This document shows, one piece after another, positions 17,320 through 25,242 of a stretch of DNA of 64,000 nucleotides (position 1 is its first letter; each line of letters starts with the position of its first letter). The translations under genes and the position numbers were made by a program. The notes below the pieces were generated by a model. That model was not told where the DNA came from, did not search any database, and saw only the letters and a list, made by a program, of their open reading frames with translations. This stretch comes from Sorangium sp051521495 (GTDB lineage Bacteria > Myxococcota_A > Polyangia > Polyangiales > Polyangiaceae): positions 372,001 to 436,000 of the forward strand of contig NZ_CP150355.1 in the NCBI RefSeq assembly GCF_051521495.1, in the 5' to 3' direction.

Positions 17320-18053
17320 GCGGCCTCCCTGCGCACGAGCGCGAGGTAGAGATCGTCCATGGTGCGCGCCCCGTGCGCGTCCTTGAGGCGCTCGACCTCG
17401 TCGCAGGCGACGAGGCGCGAGCGGTGCATCACCGCGACGCGCCGGCAGAGGACCTCGACGTCGGAGAGGATGTGCGACGAGAACACGATGGTGACGCCGC
17501 GCTCGCGCGCGAGCGCGCGGAGCACCTCGAGGAGCTCGTGGCGGCCGAGGGGATCGAGGCCCGAGGTCGGCTCGTCGAGCAGGAGCACCGCGGGCTCGTT
17601 GATCAGCGCCTGGGCGATGCCGACCTTCTGGGCCATGCCGGTGGAGAAGCCGCGCAGGGGGCGGTCCGCCTCGCGCTCGAGCCCGAAGCGGCGCAGGAGG
17701 GCGTCGGCGCGCGCGGCCGCGACGTCGCGGGGCAGCGCGAACATCGCGGCGATGTAGTGGAGGAAGCCGCGCGCCGTCATGTCGGGGGGCAGCGAGTACG
17801 ACGCGGGCAGGTAACCCGCGTTCCGCCGGACCTCGAGCGTCTCGTGGACGACGTCGCGCCCGAGCACGCGCGCGGTGCCCGCGGTCGGCCGGGTCAGGCC
17901 GAGGAGCATACGCAGCGTCGTGGTCTTGCCGGCGCCGTTGTGCCCCATGAAGCCGAATATCTCGCCGGCCTCGACGCTGAAGCTCACGCCGTCGACGGCC
18001 GTGACCTTCGCGAAGCGCTTGCCGAGCGCGTTCACCTCGATCGCCTGGTTCAT
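17316..18053 (-). CDS. ABC transporter ATP-binding protein
   Basis: A 245-residue nucleotide-binding subunit. Walker A is GHNGAGKTT (near residue 37), the signature is FSTGMAQKVGIAQAL (a TG variant of LSGGQ), Walker B is AVLLLDEPTSGLDPLG, and the H-loop is FSSHILSDVE. It belongs to the class that drives ABC-2 exporters or drug/lantibiotic-type efflux. Its ATG overlaps the TetR stop, so the whole four-gene unit is one operon under the repressor. Confidence 0.92.
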   Translation of the reverse strand: MNQAIEVNALGKRFAKVTAVDGVSFSVEAGEIFGFMGHNGAGKTTTLRMLLGLTRPTAGTARVLGRDVVHETLEVRRNAGYLPASYSLPPDMTARGFLHYIAAMFALPRDVAAARADALLRRFGLEREADRPLRGFSTGMAQKVGIAQALINEPAVLLLDEPTSGLDPLGRHELLEVLRALARERGVTIVFSSHILSDVEVLCRRVAVMHRSRLVACDEVERLKDAHGARTMDDLYLALVRREAA

Positions 18054-18769
18054 CGCTTGCTCCTCGCGCGCGACGCGGTCGCGCGCTGCTCCGTGGGAAT
18101 CGTCGTCGTGGGGGTCGTCTCCGTGGAGGTCGCCGCAGGCCGCGCGGCCAGGCCGGCGCGAAAGATGTCGGCGATCGCGTCGAGCGTGCGCTCGCCGGCG
18201 AAGGCGCTGAACGACGTGATCAGCCCGAGGTGCTGGGGCGCGAAGCGCAGCACGCCGAGGACGAAGGGGATCGCGTCGCGATCGACGTCGGGCCGGATCT
18301 CGCCGCGCGCGATGCCCTCGTCGACCCAGCCGTTGATCTGGGCGATCTGCGCCTTCGCGGCGGCGGCGCTCGCGGCGTCGTCGAGCAGGCGGAGCGCGCG
18401 GAGGTCGGGATCCTCGCGGAGGAGCTTGCCGAAGAGCGGCTCTGCCGCCTGCTGGCGATAGGCGAAGCGGAGGGTCGCGACGAGGCGATCGAGCGGGGAT
18501 TCCAGGCCGAGCACCTCGGCGGCGAAGCGCGCGCGGATCGTGGCGAACGCTCGCTCTACCACCTCGCGCAGGAGGGACTCCTTGTCGGCGAACTCGAGGT
18601 AGAGGGCGCCCTTTGCGCAGCCGGCCTCGGCGGCGACGGCGTCGAGGTTGGTGCCCTTGAAGCCGCGCTCGACGAAGTGGCGCCTGGCGGCGTCGAGGAT
18701 CCTGGTGCGCCGCGCAGGGTCGCGGGGCCTTTCGGGGCGGCGAACGGGCACGGAACTCATATGACTCAT
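18050..18769 (-). CDS. TetR-family transcriptional repressor
   Basis: A 239-residue regulator with an N-terminal TetR helix-turn-helix: RTRILDAARRHFVERGFKGT, then LDAVAAEAGCAKGALYLEF and ADKESLLREVVERAF. The C-terminal ligand domain is generic. ATG 18769 and ATG 18760 are both possible starts and both lie inside a palindrome that is probably its own operator. It is the first gene of the exporter operon, so ligand-induced efflux with autoregulation is the likely logic. The Thr/Pro-rich C-terminal tail (TSTETTPTTTIPTE) is unusual but short. Confidence 0.88.
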   Translation of the reverse strand: MSHMSSVPVRRPERPRDPARRTRILDAARRHFVERGFKGTNLDAVAAEAGCAKGALYLEFADKESLLREVVERAFATIRARFAAEVLGLESPLDRLVATLRFAYRQQAAEPLFGKLLREDPDLRALRLLDDAASAAAAKAQIAQINGWVDEGIARGEIRPDVDRDAIPFVLGVLRFAPQHLGLITSFSAFAGERTLDAIADIFRAGLAARPAATSTETTPTTTIPTEQRATASRARSKR

Positions 18770-18783
18770 TTGGACATATGAGT
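18755..18783. promoter_or_regulatory. probable TetR operator palindrome
   Basis: ACTCATATG at 18755-18763 is repeated in inverse as CATATGAGT at 18775-18783, with 11 bp between. The palindrome is AT-rich against a very GC-rich background and covers the tetR start codons. An inner copy of ATGACTCAT (18761-18769) adds a second partial half-site. Binding here would block tetR-ABC expression; the assignment is by position and symmetry only. Confidence 0.6.
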
Positions 18784-18908
18784 CAACTCGGGCGGCCCTG
18801 GCGCGGGACGTGGGCAGGGACCACGAGGGCCAAGGGGGGCGCGCGGGCTGCGATGGAGCCTCCGCGCGTCGGCGATTCGTGCTCGAGGGCGGCGCCGGGC
18901 GCCGCGCC

Positions 18909-20096
18909 TCACTGCATGATGTCGTCGACGAGCCGGGCCACCAGCCGATCGCCGAGCAGGTGCTCTTCGACGAGGTCCTTCGCGTCTTCCTCGCGGACGC
19001 CGCGGTACCAGACCCCATCCGGGTAGACGGCGACCGTCGGCCCCTCGCCGCAGCGCCCCATGCACGACGTCCTCGTCACGCGGATCTGCTGCTGCTGGCC
19101 GGCCTGCTTCACGAGGCGGCGCACCGACTCGAGCAGCGCCAGGCTGCCGCGGTCCACGCAGTCGGCGTTGCCGCAGACGAGCACGTGCTTGCGCAGCGAG
19201 CGGTGGGCGTGCGGGTGGTTCGACGCCTGCGTGTGCGTCAGCGTGTGGCGCACGCTGTAGAGCATCGCCTTGAGCCCGCCGACCTCCCGCGCGAGCCCCG
19301 GCAGGGCCGTGCGGTACAAACACGTGTCGCAGGGGAGCGGCGCCTCGCCGGCGAACGCCTGGCGCGCGCGCTCGTCGATCAGCCCCTCGAGCGCGCTCGA
19401 CCGGCCGAGGTGCGGCGCGAGCGACGCGCGGATCCACGGGTACGTCGACGAGAAGCGCTCGACCTGCTCGGCGAGCTTCGTCATGAGCCGCCCGGCGAAG
19501 AGGAAGTAGGGGACCACCACGACGCGCTCGGGCCGGTGCCGCGCGACCCGCTCCAGCGTCTCCTCGACCGAGGGCCGGGTGATGCCGATGAACGTCGGCT
19601 CGACCAGCTGGAGCCCGCGGCCCTCGCCGATGAGGCGCGCCGTCTTGCAGAAATCGCCGTTCGCGTCGGGGTCGCTCGATCCGCGCCCCACCACGACGAG
19701 CGCCGACCGGGCCCGCGCCGCCGGGTCGTCCGGCAGCGCGGTCGCGGCGCGCTCGAACGCGAGCGCCGCGAGCGCCGGGTGCACGCCGAGCGGCCGCGCC
19801 GCCGAGAAGCGCACGCCAGGGTGCGCGGCCCGCGCCCGCTCGAGCGCGAGCGGGATGTCGTTCTTCACGTGCCCCGCGGCGAACAGGAAGAGCGGCACGA
19901 CCGCCACCCGGGACGCCCGCGCCGCGAGCGCCGCGAGCGCGTCGGCGAGGTGCGGCGTCGCGAGCTCGATGTAGCCGTGCTGCACGGCGATCCCGGGCCG
20001 CGCCGCGGCGTAATCGGCCACGATCGCCTCGAACTCGGCGTTCGACGCGGCGTCGCGGCTGCCGTGGCCGATCAGCAGGAGACCGTCGTCATGCAC
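18909..20096 (-). CDS. cbiX: sirohydrochlorin cobaltochelatase fused to a [2Fe-2S] ferredoxin domain
   Basis: A 395-residue protein starting at GTG 20096, giving LLLIGHGSRDAASNAEF, the CbiX/CbiK active-site start. A second chelatase-like repeat begins ALVVVGRGSSDPDANGDF, so two half-domains are present (about residues 1-250). Then come CDTC, a His-rich linker (HTLTHTQASNHPHAH), and a thioredoxin-like ferredoxin domain. That domain carries VCGNADCVDRGS and TSCMGRCGEGP, supplying four cysteines. The enzyme inserts Co2+ into sirohydrochlorin, the first committed step of the cobalt-early route. It overlaps cbiO by 25 bp and so is co-expressed with the cobalt importer. Confidence 0.9.
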   Translation of the reverse strand: MHDDGLLLIGHGSRDAASNAEFEAIVADYAAARPGIAVQHGYIELATPHLADALAALAARASRVAVVPLFLFAAGHVKNDIPLALERARAAHPGVRFSAARPLGVHPALAALAFERAATALPDDPAARARSALVVVGRGSSDPDANGDFCKTARLIGEGRGLQLVEPTFIGITRPSVEETLERVARHRPERVVVVPYFLFAGRLMTKLAEQVERFSSTYPWIRASLAPHLGRSSALEGLIDERARQAFAGEAPLPCDTCLYRTALPGLAREVGGLKAMLYSVRHTLTHTQASNHPHAHRSLRKHVLVCGNADCVDRGSLALLESVRRLVKQAGQQQQIRVTRTSCMGRCGEGPTVAVYPDGVWYRGVREEDAKDLVEEHLLGDRLVARLVDDIMQ

Positions 20097-20899
20097 GCGA
20101 GCGCCTCCTCCAGGGTGAGCGGGAGGCCCGCGCCGCCCCGCGGCGGCGCGGGGCTCATCCGGGTCCAGAGCTCCGCCACCCACGGCCGCCGCACCCGCGC
20201 CCGCGCGAGGAGCTCCCCGCGCGCGAACACCTCCCGCGGCGGCCCGTCCGCGAGGATCTGGCCGTCGCCGAGCAGGATCGCGCGCGTGGCGAAGAGCGGC
20301 ACGAGATCCACGGCGTGCGTCGCGGTGACCAGCGTGGTCCCCTGCTGCTCCGAGAGCGCGCGCAGCGTCTCGCACAGGGCGAGCTCGCCCTCCGGGTCGA
20401 GGCCCGCGGTCGGCTCGTCGAGCAGCAGGACCCGCGGCCGCATCGCCAGCATCCCGGCGATGCACGCGCGCTTGCGCTCGCCGAAGCTCAGCGCCTCGAT
20501 GGCCCGATCGGCGAGGTGCGCGATCTGCACGGCGGCGAGCGCCGCCTCGGCGCGGCGCCGCGCCTCGGGCGCGGGCAGGCCGAGGTTCCTCGGGCCGAAC
20601 AGGACGTCGTCGAGGAGCGTCGCGCCGAGCAGCTGATCGTCCGGGTCCTGGAGCACGAGCCCCGCGCCCGCGGCGACGGCGTCCGACGGCGAGCCCACGC
20701 GGCGGCCCGCGATCTCGATGCCGCCGCCGGGCGCCGGGAGGAGCCCGACGAGCGTCCGGAGCAGGGCGGTCTTGCCGGCGCCGTTGCCGCCGAGCACCGC
20801 CACGGACTCGCCCTCGGCGACCTCGAGGCGCACGTCGCGCAGCACCGGCTGGCCGCCGCGGTAGCCGAGCAGGGGGACGCGCAGCGCGATCGCGCTCAC
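20072..20899 (-). CDS. cbiO: cobalt transporter ATP-binding protein
   Basis: A 275-residue ECF-type ATPase starting at GTG 20899 (GTGA overlap with cbiQ). Walker A is GGNGAGKTALL, the Q-loop is LVLQDPDDQLLGATLLDDV (the D-P-D-x-Q pattern typical of CbiO/EcfA), the signature is LSFGERKRACIAGML, and Walker B is VLLLDEPTAGLDPEG. The C-terminus runs past the usual end by about 30 residues and overlaps cbiX. It powers the CbiMNQO cobalt importer encoded just upstream. Confidence 0.92.
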   Translation of the reverse strand: MSAIALRVPLLGYRGGQPVLRDVRLEVAEGESVAVLGGNGAGKTALLRTLVGLLPAPGGGIEIAGRRVGSPSDAVAAGAGLVLQDPDDQLLGATLLDDVLFGPRNLGLPAPEARRRAEAALAAVQIAHLADRAIEALSFGERKRACIAGMLAMRPRVLLLDEPTAGLDPEGELALCETLRALSEQQGTTLVTATHAVDLVPLFATRAILLGDGQILADGPPREVFARGELLARARVRRPWVAELWTRMSPAPPRGGAGLPLTLEEALACMTTVSC

Positions 20900-21645
20900 A
20901 CCGCCTCTCCTGCGGCGACGCTGAGCCCGAGGGCCACGAGGGCGGCGGCGGCGAACGCGAGGTTCGCGGCGGGCGCGCTCCTGCGCTGGTCGGCGACGGG
21001 CAGCTTCCCCTGGTAGCCGCGGAGCTGCATCGCGACGGCGGCGCTCTCGGAGCGCTCCAGCGTCCGGAGCGCCACGACGCCCGCGATGGCGCCGGCCGAG
21101 CGCGCGGCGGCGCCGGCGCGGGCGAACCCGCCGCGGAGCGCGGCGGCGCTCCACGCGCTGTCGGCCGCGCCCCGGAGCACGCCGGCGAAGCGCCGCGTGA
21201 GCGCGAGCAGCTCGACCAGGGCCGCGGGGACGCCCAGCCCCGCGAGCGCCGCCTCGATCTCGGCGGGGGCCGCGGCGCCGGCGAGCCACCGCAGCACCGC
21301 GGCCGCCGCGAGCACGCGCGCGCCGATGGCGACGGCGCGGCGGGCCCCCTCGGCCGTGATCGCGTCGAGCGGGAACGGCGCGCCGGGGAGGAGCGGCTCC
21401 CCCGGGGTGAGGGCGAGCGCGAGCGCCGCCGCGACGACGCCGATCCACGCGGCGGGCGCGGAGGCGCGGAGGACGGCGCGCGCCGGCGTGCCCTGGAGGC
21501 CGAGGGCGGCGCACGCGACGAGGAGCAGCGCGGCCGGCGTCACGGGCGAGCGCGCGCCCGCGGCGACGCAGCACGCCGCCACGGCGGCCCCGAGGCGGAG
21601 CCGGGCGTCGACGTCGCGGAGCCGCGCGGGGAGGTCAGCCTGCAC
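20896..21645 (-). CDS. cbiQ: energy-coupling factor transmembrane protein
   Basis: A 249-residue hydrophobic protein with Ala-rich membrane segments. The coupling helix is LTRRFAGVLRGAADSAWSAA, and the C-terminal MQLRGYQG is the family's conserved 'RGY' region. It connects the CbiM substrate subunit to the CbiO ATPase. Its start overlaps the cbiN-like gene by 11 bp. Confidence 0.87.
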   Translation of the reverse strand: MQADLPARLRDVDARLRLGAAVAACCVAAGARSPVTPAALLLVACAALGLQGTPARAVLRASAPAAWIGVVAAALALALTPGEPLLPGAPFPLDAITAEGARRAVAIGARVLAAAAVLRWLAGAAAPAEIEAALAGLGVPAALVELLALTRRFAGVLRGAADSAWSAAALRGGFARAGAAARSAGAIAGVVALRTLERSESAAVAMQLRGYQGKLPVADQRRSAPAANLAFAAAALVALGLSVAAGEAV

Positions 21646-22042
21646 GGAGGCCTTCGCCGCCGGCCTTGCCCGCGGGCGCGCCGGCGCGCTCGACGAAGAG
21701 CACGCGCGAGAAGTAGCCGATGGCGAAGCCGGCGAGGAGCCCCGCCCAGAGGAAGGCGAAGAGCAGGAGGTCGCCCTCGAGGCCCGCGAACAGCGGCCCC
21801 GTGTCGTGGCGTCCCGCGTCCTCGGCGACGCGGCGGACCACGGCCTCGTCGATGCCGTCCCAGGACGCGTTGCGGCAGGCGGTGAGCCAGAGTGAGGCGG
21901 CGACGGGGAGCGCGGCGAGCCGGAGCCCGGTGGCGCGCCGGAGCCCGGCGGCGCGCCGGAGCATGGCGGCGAGCCGGAGCGCCGCCGCGCGCGCGCGCCG
22001 CGCGAGCAGCGCTGACATCGGGCGCTGTCCGAGCCGCTGCAT
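21635..22042 (-). CDS. CbiN/PDGLE-like small membrane subunit
   Basis: A 135-residue protein with two hydrophobic segments, one near residues 42-57 (LRLAALPVAASLWLTA) and one near 95-115 (LLLFAFLWAGLLAGFAIGYF). Between them WDGIDEAVVRRVAEDAG is a recognisable variant of the PDGLE motif (P-D-G-L-E...A-E-D) found in CbiN-like or CbiM-fused domains. Its ATG 22042 touches the cbiM stop (TGATG). The N-terminus repeats Leu-Arg-Arg-Ala units, in step with a short DNA repeat around 21930-21975. Role: accessory subunit of the cobalt importer. Confidence 0.72.
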   Translation of the reverse strand: MQRLGQRPMSALLARRARAAALRLAAMLRRAAGLRRATGLRLAALPVAASLWLTACRNASWDGIDEAVVRRVAEDAGRHDTGPLFAGLEGDLLLFAFLWAGLLAGFAIGYFSRVLFVERAGAPAGKAGGEGLRAG

Positions 22043-22776
22043 CACGACGCCTCCGCGGCGAGCGGGACGACCTGGAGCCGGTCGAGGATATCGGGCCGCC
22101 GGGTGCGCAGGAAGGCGAGCGCCCCCGCGGTCATGGCGCCCTCGAGCAGGCCGAGCGGCAGCTGGGTGGGGACGAAGGCGAGGGCGACGCCGGTGAACAT
22201 GGACGTCACCGACCCCTCGCCCGAGAGCCCCAGCGCGAGCGCGAGCGCCGTGGTGGCGTACGTGGCCCAGTCGGACGTCACGCCCGCCAGGAACCCCGCG
22301 ACCCAGAGGCTCGCGCCGCAGCGCCGCGCGAGATGGAAGACGAAATAGCCGGTGAAGGCGCCCGCGATGCCCATCGACGCGACGTCGGCGCCGAGCGTGG
22401 TGAGGCCGCCGTGCGCGAGGAAGAGGGCCTGGATGAGGAGCGCCACCACGGTGACGAGGACGGTCATCCAGGGGCCGATGAGCACCGCCGCGAGCCCGGT
22501 GCCGCACGGGTGGGAGCAGGTCCCTGCGGTCGGGACCGGCACGGGCATGCACGAGATCGCGAAGACGCCGGCGGCGATGAGGCCGACGAACGGCTTGTAA
22601 AAGGCGTCCTGCTGGGTGCGGCGCCGGAGCAGGTGGAGGGCGATCGCGACGAAGGGCAGGGCGATCGCGTTCCAGACGGCGCACCAGCCGAGCGGCAATA
22701 CGCCTTCCGCGAGGTGCATCGCGGCCGCGGGCCGGGGCGCGAGGAGCGTCCCCAGGGACACGGCGGCGATCGACAC
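22042..22776 (-). CDS. cbiM: cobalt/nickel transporter substrate-binding subunit
   Basis: The mature-looking start MHLAEGVLPLGWCAVWNA is the CbiM metal-binding N-terminus (Met-His). It is preceded by a signal-like segment VVSIAAVSLGTLLAPRPAAA. Later come CMPVPVPTAGTCSHPCGTGL and GALAFLRTRRPD. I chose GTG 22776 because it gives a normal signal peptide; ATG 22848 is possible, and neither has a strong ribosome site. Multiple membrane helices. The gene lies directly below a cobalamin riboswitch. Confidence 0.9.
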   Translation of the reverse strand: MSIAAVSLGTLLAPRPAAAMHLAEGVLPLGWCAVWNAIALPFVAIALHLLRRRTQQDAFYKPFVGLIAAGVFAISCMPVPVPTAGTCSHPCGTGLAAVLIGPWMTVLVTVVALLIQALFLAHGGLTTLGADVASMGIAGAFTGYFVFHLARRCGASLWVAGFLAGVTSDWATYATTALALALGLSGEGSVTSMFTGVALAFVPTQLPLGLLEGAMTAGALAFLRTRRPDILDRLQVVPLAAEAS

Positions 22777-22865
22777 AACGCGGCCGTGAAGACCGATTTC
22801 GGCGCTCCGGGTGAAGTCCGCACCCGAACGCCACGAAGACGTGCGCAAGCTGCACCTCGTGGGTG

Positions 22866-23065
22866 GCTCGGGTAGGTCTCCCGGCTCATGGGTTCAGGGA
22901 GCTGTTCGAGCTCCCAGCGCTGCGTCCACCTTCCCAGGCCTCTTTCAATGAGGCCCAGTGGTCTTCGGAGGCAGCTCCCCACTCACGGTGGCGGGACCGC
23001 GCCGGTTTTGCACCGGCTTCCCTGTTATGCCCCGGAGGGCACCCGAGGAATGGATTGTCAGGCGG
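22866..23065 (-). promoter_or_regulatory. cobalamin (B12) riboswitch upstream of cbiM
   Basis: Read on the - strand, the region contains GGGAAGCCGGTG at 23022-23011, then a C-rich stem and GCCACCGTGAGTGG (the GCMACCGTGA-like core). A GGGAAGGTGG arm follows. Near its 3' end is the B12 box GCCGGGAGACCTACC at 22885-22871. Order and spacing match the adenosylcobalamin riboswitch. It ends about 90 bp before the cbiM start and should reduce transporter and cbiX expression when cobalamin is plentiful. Confidence 0.9.
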
Positions 23066-23089
23066 ATGCTCGGTAATCCCGTTTCGCGT

Positions 23090-24013
23090 CCGGTGTCAAG
23101 GACGTCGCGCCGCGACCGCGCACGAGGCGCTCGGTCTGACGCTGCACACCGCTCGCCGCATGTCCGCGGCGTCGGTGCGGCGGCGGCGCGTGCGCTGCTG
23201 GCCTCCTTACCCCTCGGGGGCGCAGCTGGCGCACGGGGCCATCGCTGCCGAGGCGCCGCGCGCCGCGCGCCGCGTGCCCGTCGAGCAGACAGGGGCGCGA
23301 CGAGCGATCTCGGCCATCTCCCTGTCTGCTCGATGGCCGAGGCCGAGAAATTGACCCAGACGCATCAGGCCAGGATTCGTCGAGCATGCGTCTCGGTTTA
23401 TGTCCGCCTTCGATAAAATCTGTTTACTTTGTCACCGCGCGTGCGCAACAGCCCAGCCCGCGCTGCGCCGCACGGGGTCCCTCGTTCGCATGGACGAGGG
23501 CGTCGGCGCGTTCCTCCCGCAGTGTGCTTTGTTCGTCCTGGCTCTTTACTCGGGAGCAGGTGTCCGTTGTTCGGCTCGCTACGTTGTGGCGTCTGTTATT
23601 GAAGAGATTGGGGGATTTCGTGCTCTCTCGTCTCAGAATGCGAGACGAGCGCTGCGCTGAGCGCTGTCTCTGGTGGAGGGATATGCCCGGCTCGAACGTG
23701 AATTCCCGCAGAACAGGGGTGTGTGGGTCGCGCAGCCGCCTGGCTACCTTCGCGCCTGGAGCGGTTCGCTCGCTCGGCGTGCACGCGTTGCACTTTGTTA
23801 TCGACAACGCGATTGCGGATGCCACAATCTGGCTACCGCATGCGCACCGGCGCGGACCCCCCAGCCCGGAGCGCATGCGGTCTTTCTTAGCACCGCGGCG
23901 GACGTTCAGGACTCCGGCGCGGTTCCCCTGCCGCGGTCATTCTGGGCCCCCCTCCAGCGTGATGCGCGGTGTTTTTTTTCCATCGGTCGCGCTGTTCGGG
24001 CCTTCCGAGGGCT
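23090..24013. other. gene-free, lower-GC stretch
   Basis: About 920 bp between the riboswitch and the enoyl-CoA hydratase gene. GC content drops visibly around 23400-23850, and the short frames that cross it have no GC-third-position bias and no recognisable family. It contains a strong inverted repeat (23281-23333) and an eight-T run at 23972-23979. It may be decayed or foreign DNA, or carry an unrecognised RNA; nothing more can be supported. Confidence 0.55.
23281..23333. repeat. 13-bp perfect inverted repeat (hairpin)
   Basis: TCGAGCAGACAGG at 23281-23293 is exactly inverted as CCTGTCTGCTCGA at 23321-23333, and one more G-C pair extends it inward. The loop is about 26 nt. There is no T tract on either side, so it is not a standard terminator. 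It may be a transcript-processing hairpin, a regulator site or a relic of a mobile element. Confidence 0.7.
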
Positions 24014-24841
24014 TCACTTTCCGGTGAACGTGGCCTGCGATTTCGCCAGGAACGATTTCATTCCGAGCTGTTGATCATCGCTGCCGAAGAGCGCGGCGAA
24101 GGCCTGGGCTTCCAGCTCGTTGGCGGCGGCGAGGTCGAGGCTCTCGCCGCGCAGGAGGACGCGCTTGGCGGCGGCGACGGCGAGCGGGCCGCGCGAGGCG
24201 ATCTTGAGGGCGGTCTCGCGGGCGCGCGCGAGCAGCTCGGTCGCCGGGAAGACGGCGTTGACGAGCCCGATCGACAGCGCTTGCTCGGCGGTGATCATGT
24301 CTCCTGAATAGACGAGCTCGCGCGCGCGTCCGGGCCCGACCCGCCGCAGCAGCCGTTGGGTCCCGCCGAAGCCCGGGATGACGCCCAGGTTCACCTCGGG
24401 CTGGCCGAGCTTCGCGCCTTCCGCGGCGTAGATGAAGTCGCAGGCGAGGGCGAGCTCGCAGCCGCCGCCCAGCGCGAAGCCGTTGACGGCGGCGATCACG
24501 GGGAAGGGGGCAGTCTCGATGAGGTCGGCGAGGCGGTGGCCTGCGTCGGCGAACCGCTTCGCGGCGATGCTGTTCATGGTCGCCATCTCCGCGATGTCGG
24601 CGCCGGCGACGAACGCCTTGCCGGCGCCGGTCAGCACTGCCGCGCGGATCTCGTTGCCCTCGGCGGGCGCGAGGAGATCGCGGAAGGCCGCGGTGAGCTC
24701 GCCGAGGACGGCGGGGTTCAGGGCGTTGAGTTTGTCGGGCCGCTGGATGGTCACGGTGGCGACGTGACCCGCGCGCTCGACGGCGACGAACTGGAGCGTA
24801 CCGCGAGCAGGGGCCCCCGGCTGCTGTTCTTGAGCGGTCAT
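24014..24841 (-). CDS. enoyl-CoA hydratase/isomerase family protein
   Basis: A 275-residue crotonase-fold enzyme. The oxyanion-hole segment AFVAGADIAEM, the first catalytic glutamate in NGFALGGGCELALACD, and the second in KLGQPEVNLGVIPGFGG are all present. This predicts a true hydratase for short- or medium-chain enoyl-CoA. With the 3-hydroxybutyryl-CoA dehydrogenase encoded 1.3 kb away on the same strand it suggests beta-oxidation or butyrate/PHB metabolism. The first 12 or so residues are Gln/Pro-rich and may be outside the fold. Confidence 0.92.
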   Translation of the reverse strand: MTAQEQQPGAPARGTLQFVAVERAGHVATVTIQRPDKLNALNPAVLGELTAAFRDLLAPAEGNEIRAAVLTGAGKAFVAGADIAEMATMNSIAAKRFADAGHRLADLIETAPFPVIAAVNGFALGGGCELALACDFIYAAEGAKLGQPEVNLGVIPGFGGTQRLLRRVGPGRARELVYSGDMITAEQALSIGLVNAVFPATELLARARETALKIASRGPLAVAAAKRVLLRGESLDLAAANELEAQAFAALFGSDDQQLGMKSFLAKSQATFTGK

Positions 24842-24939
24842 GGAGCGTGGTTAGCAGCGCGCGGCGCCGGGGGGAAGCGCCCGCCGCGCGCCCGGGAGGG
24901 CGTCATTCCGCGTCCGCGCGGGCCTGCTATGCTGAGCCC

Positions 24940-25242
24940 GTGGCCGAGCCGACGAGCGAGCGATTTCCAGAGGATGTCACGCGCCTGTTCTGGGACACGG
25001 ACCCGGACGCCGTCGATCTGGAGCGGCACCGCGACTACGTCATGGAGCGGGTGATGAGCCGGGGCGGATGGGCGGCGATGCGCTGGCTGAGGCAGGCGTA
25101 CTCGGCGGAGGTGCTCGCCGACTTCTTGCGTCGGAAGGGGCACCGGCTTGCTCCGCGGGAGCTTGCGTACTGGGCGGTCATCGCTGGCATCGAGCTGCCG
25201 GTTCCTCGGGGGGGAGCGCGGCCGGCGTGGACGGGGCGATGA
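24940..25242 (+). CDS. AbiE-partner-like hypothetical protein
   Basis: A 100-residue protein from GTG 24940, reading RFPEDVTRLFWDTDPDAVDL, then ERHRDYVMERVMSRGGWAAM and RWLRQAYSAEVLADFL. This 'LFWD...RH..YVIERVL..G...ALRWL' pattern accompanies AbiEii-type nucleotidyltransferases in many bacteria (from memory, the DUF6922 type). The stop overlaps the nucleotidyltransferase start by ATGA. It therefore probably acts as the antitoxin-side partner of the next gene. It may now be an orphan because that gene is broken. Confidence 0.7.
   Translation: MAEPTSERFPEDVTRLFWDTDPDAVDLERHRDYVMERVMSRGGWAAMRWLRQAYSAEVLADFLRRKGHRLAPRELAYWAVIAGIELPVPRGGARPAWTGR

Noticed and set aside
23424..23876. Protein-coding gene in the low-GC region
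   Set aside because: No ribosome site, no codon bias of the host, no recognisable motif in any frame.
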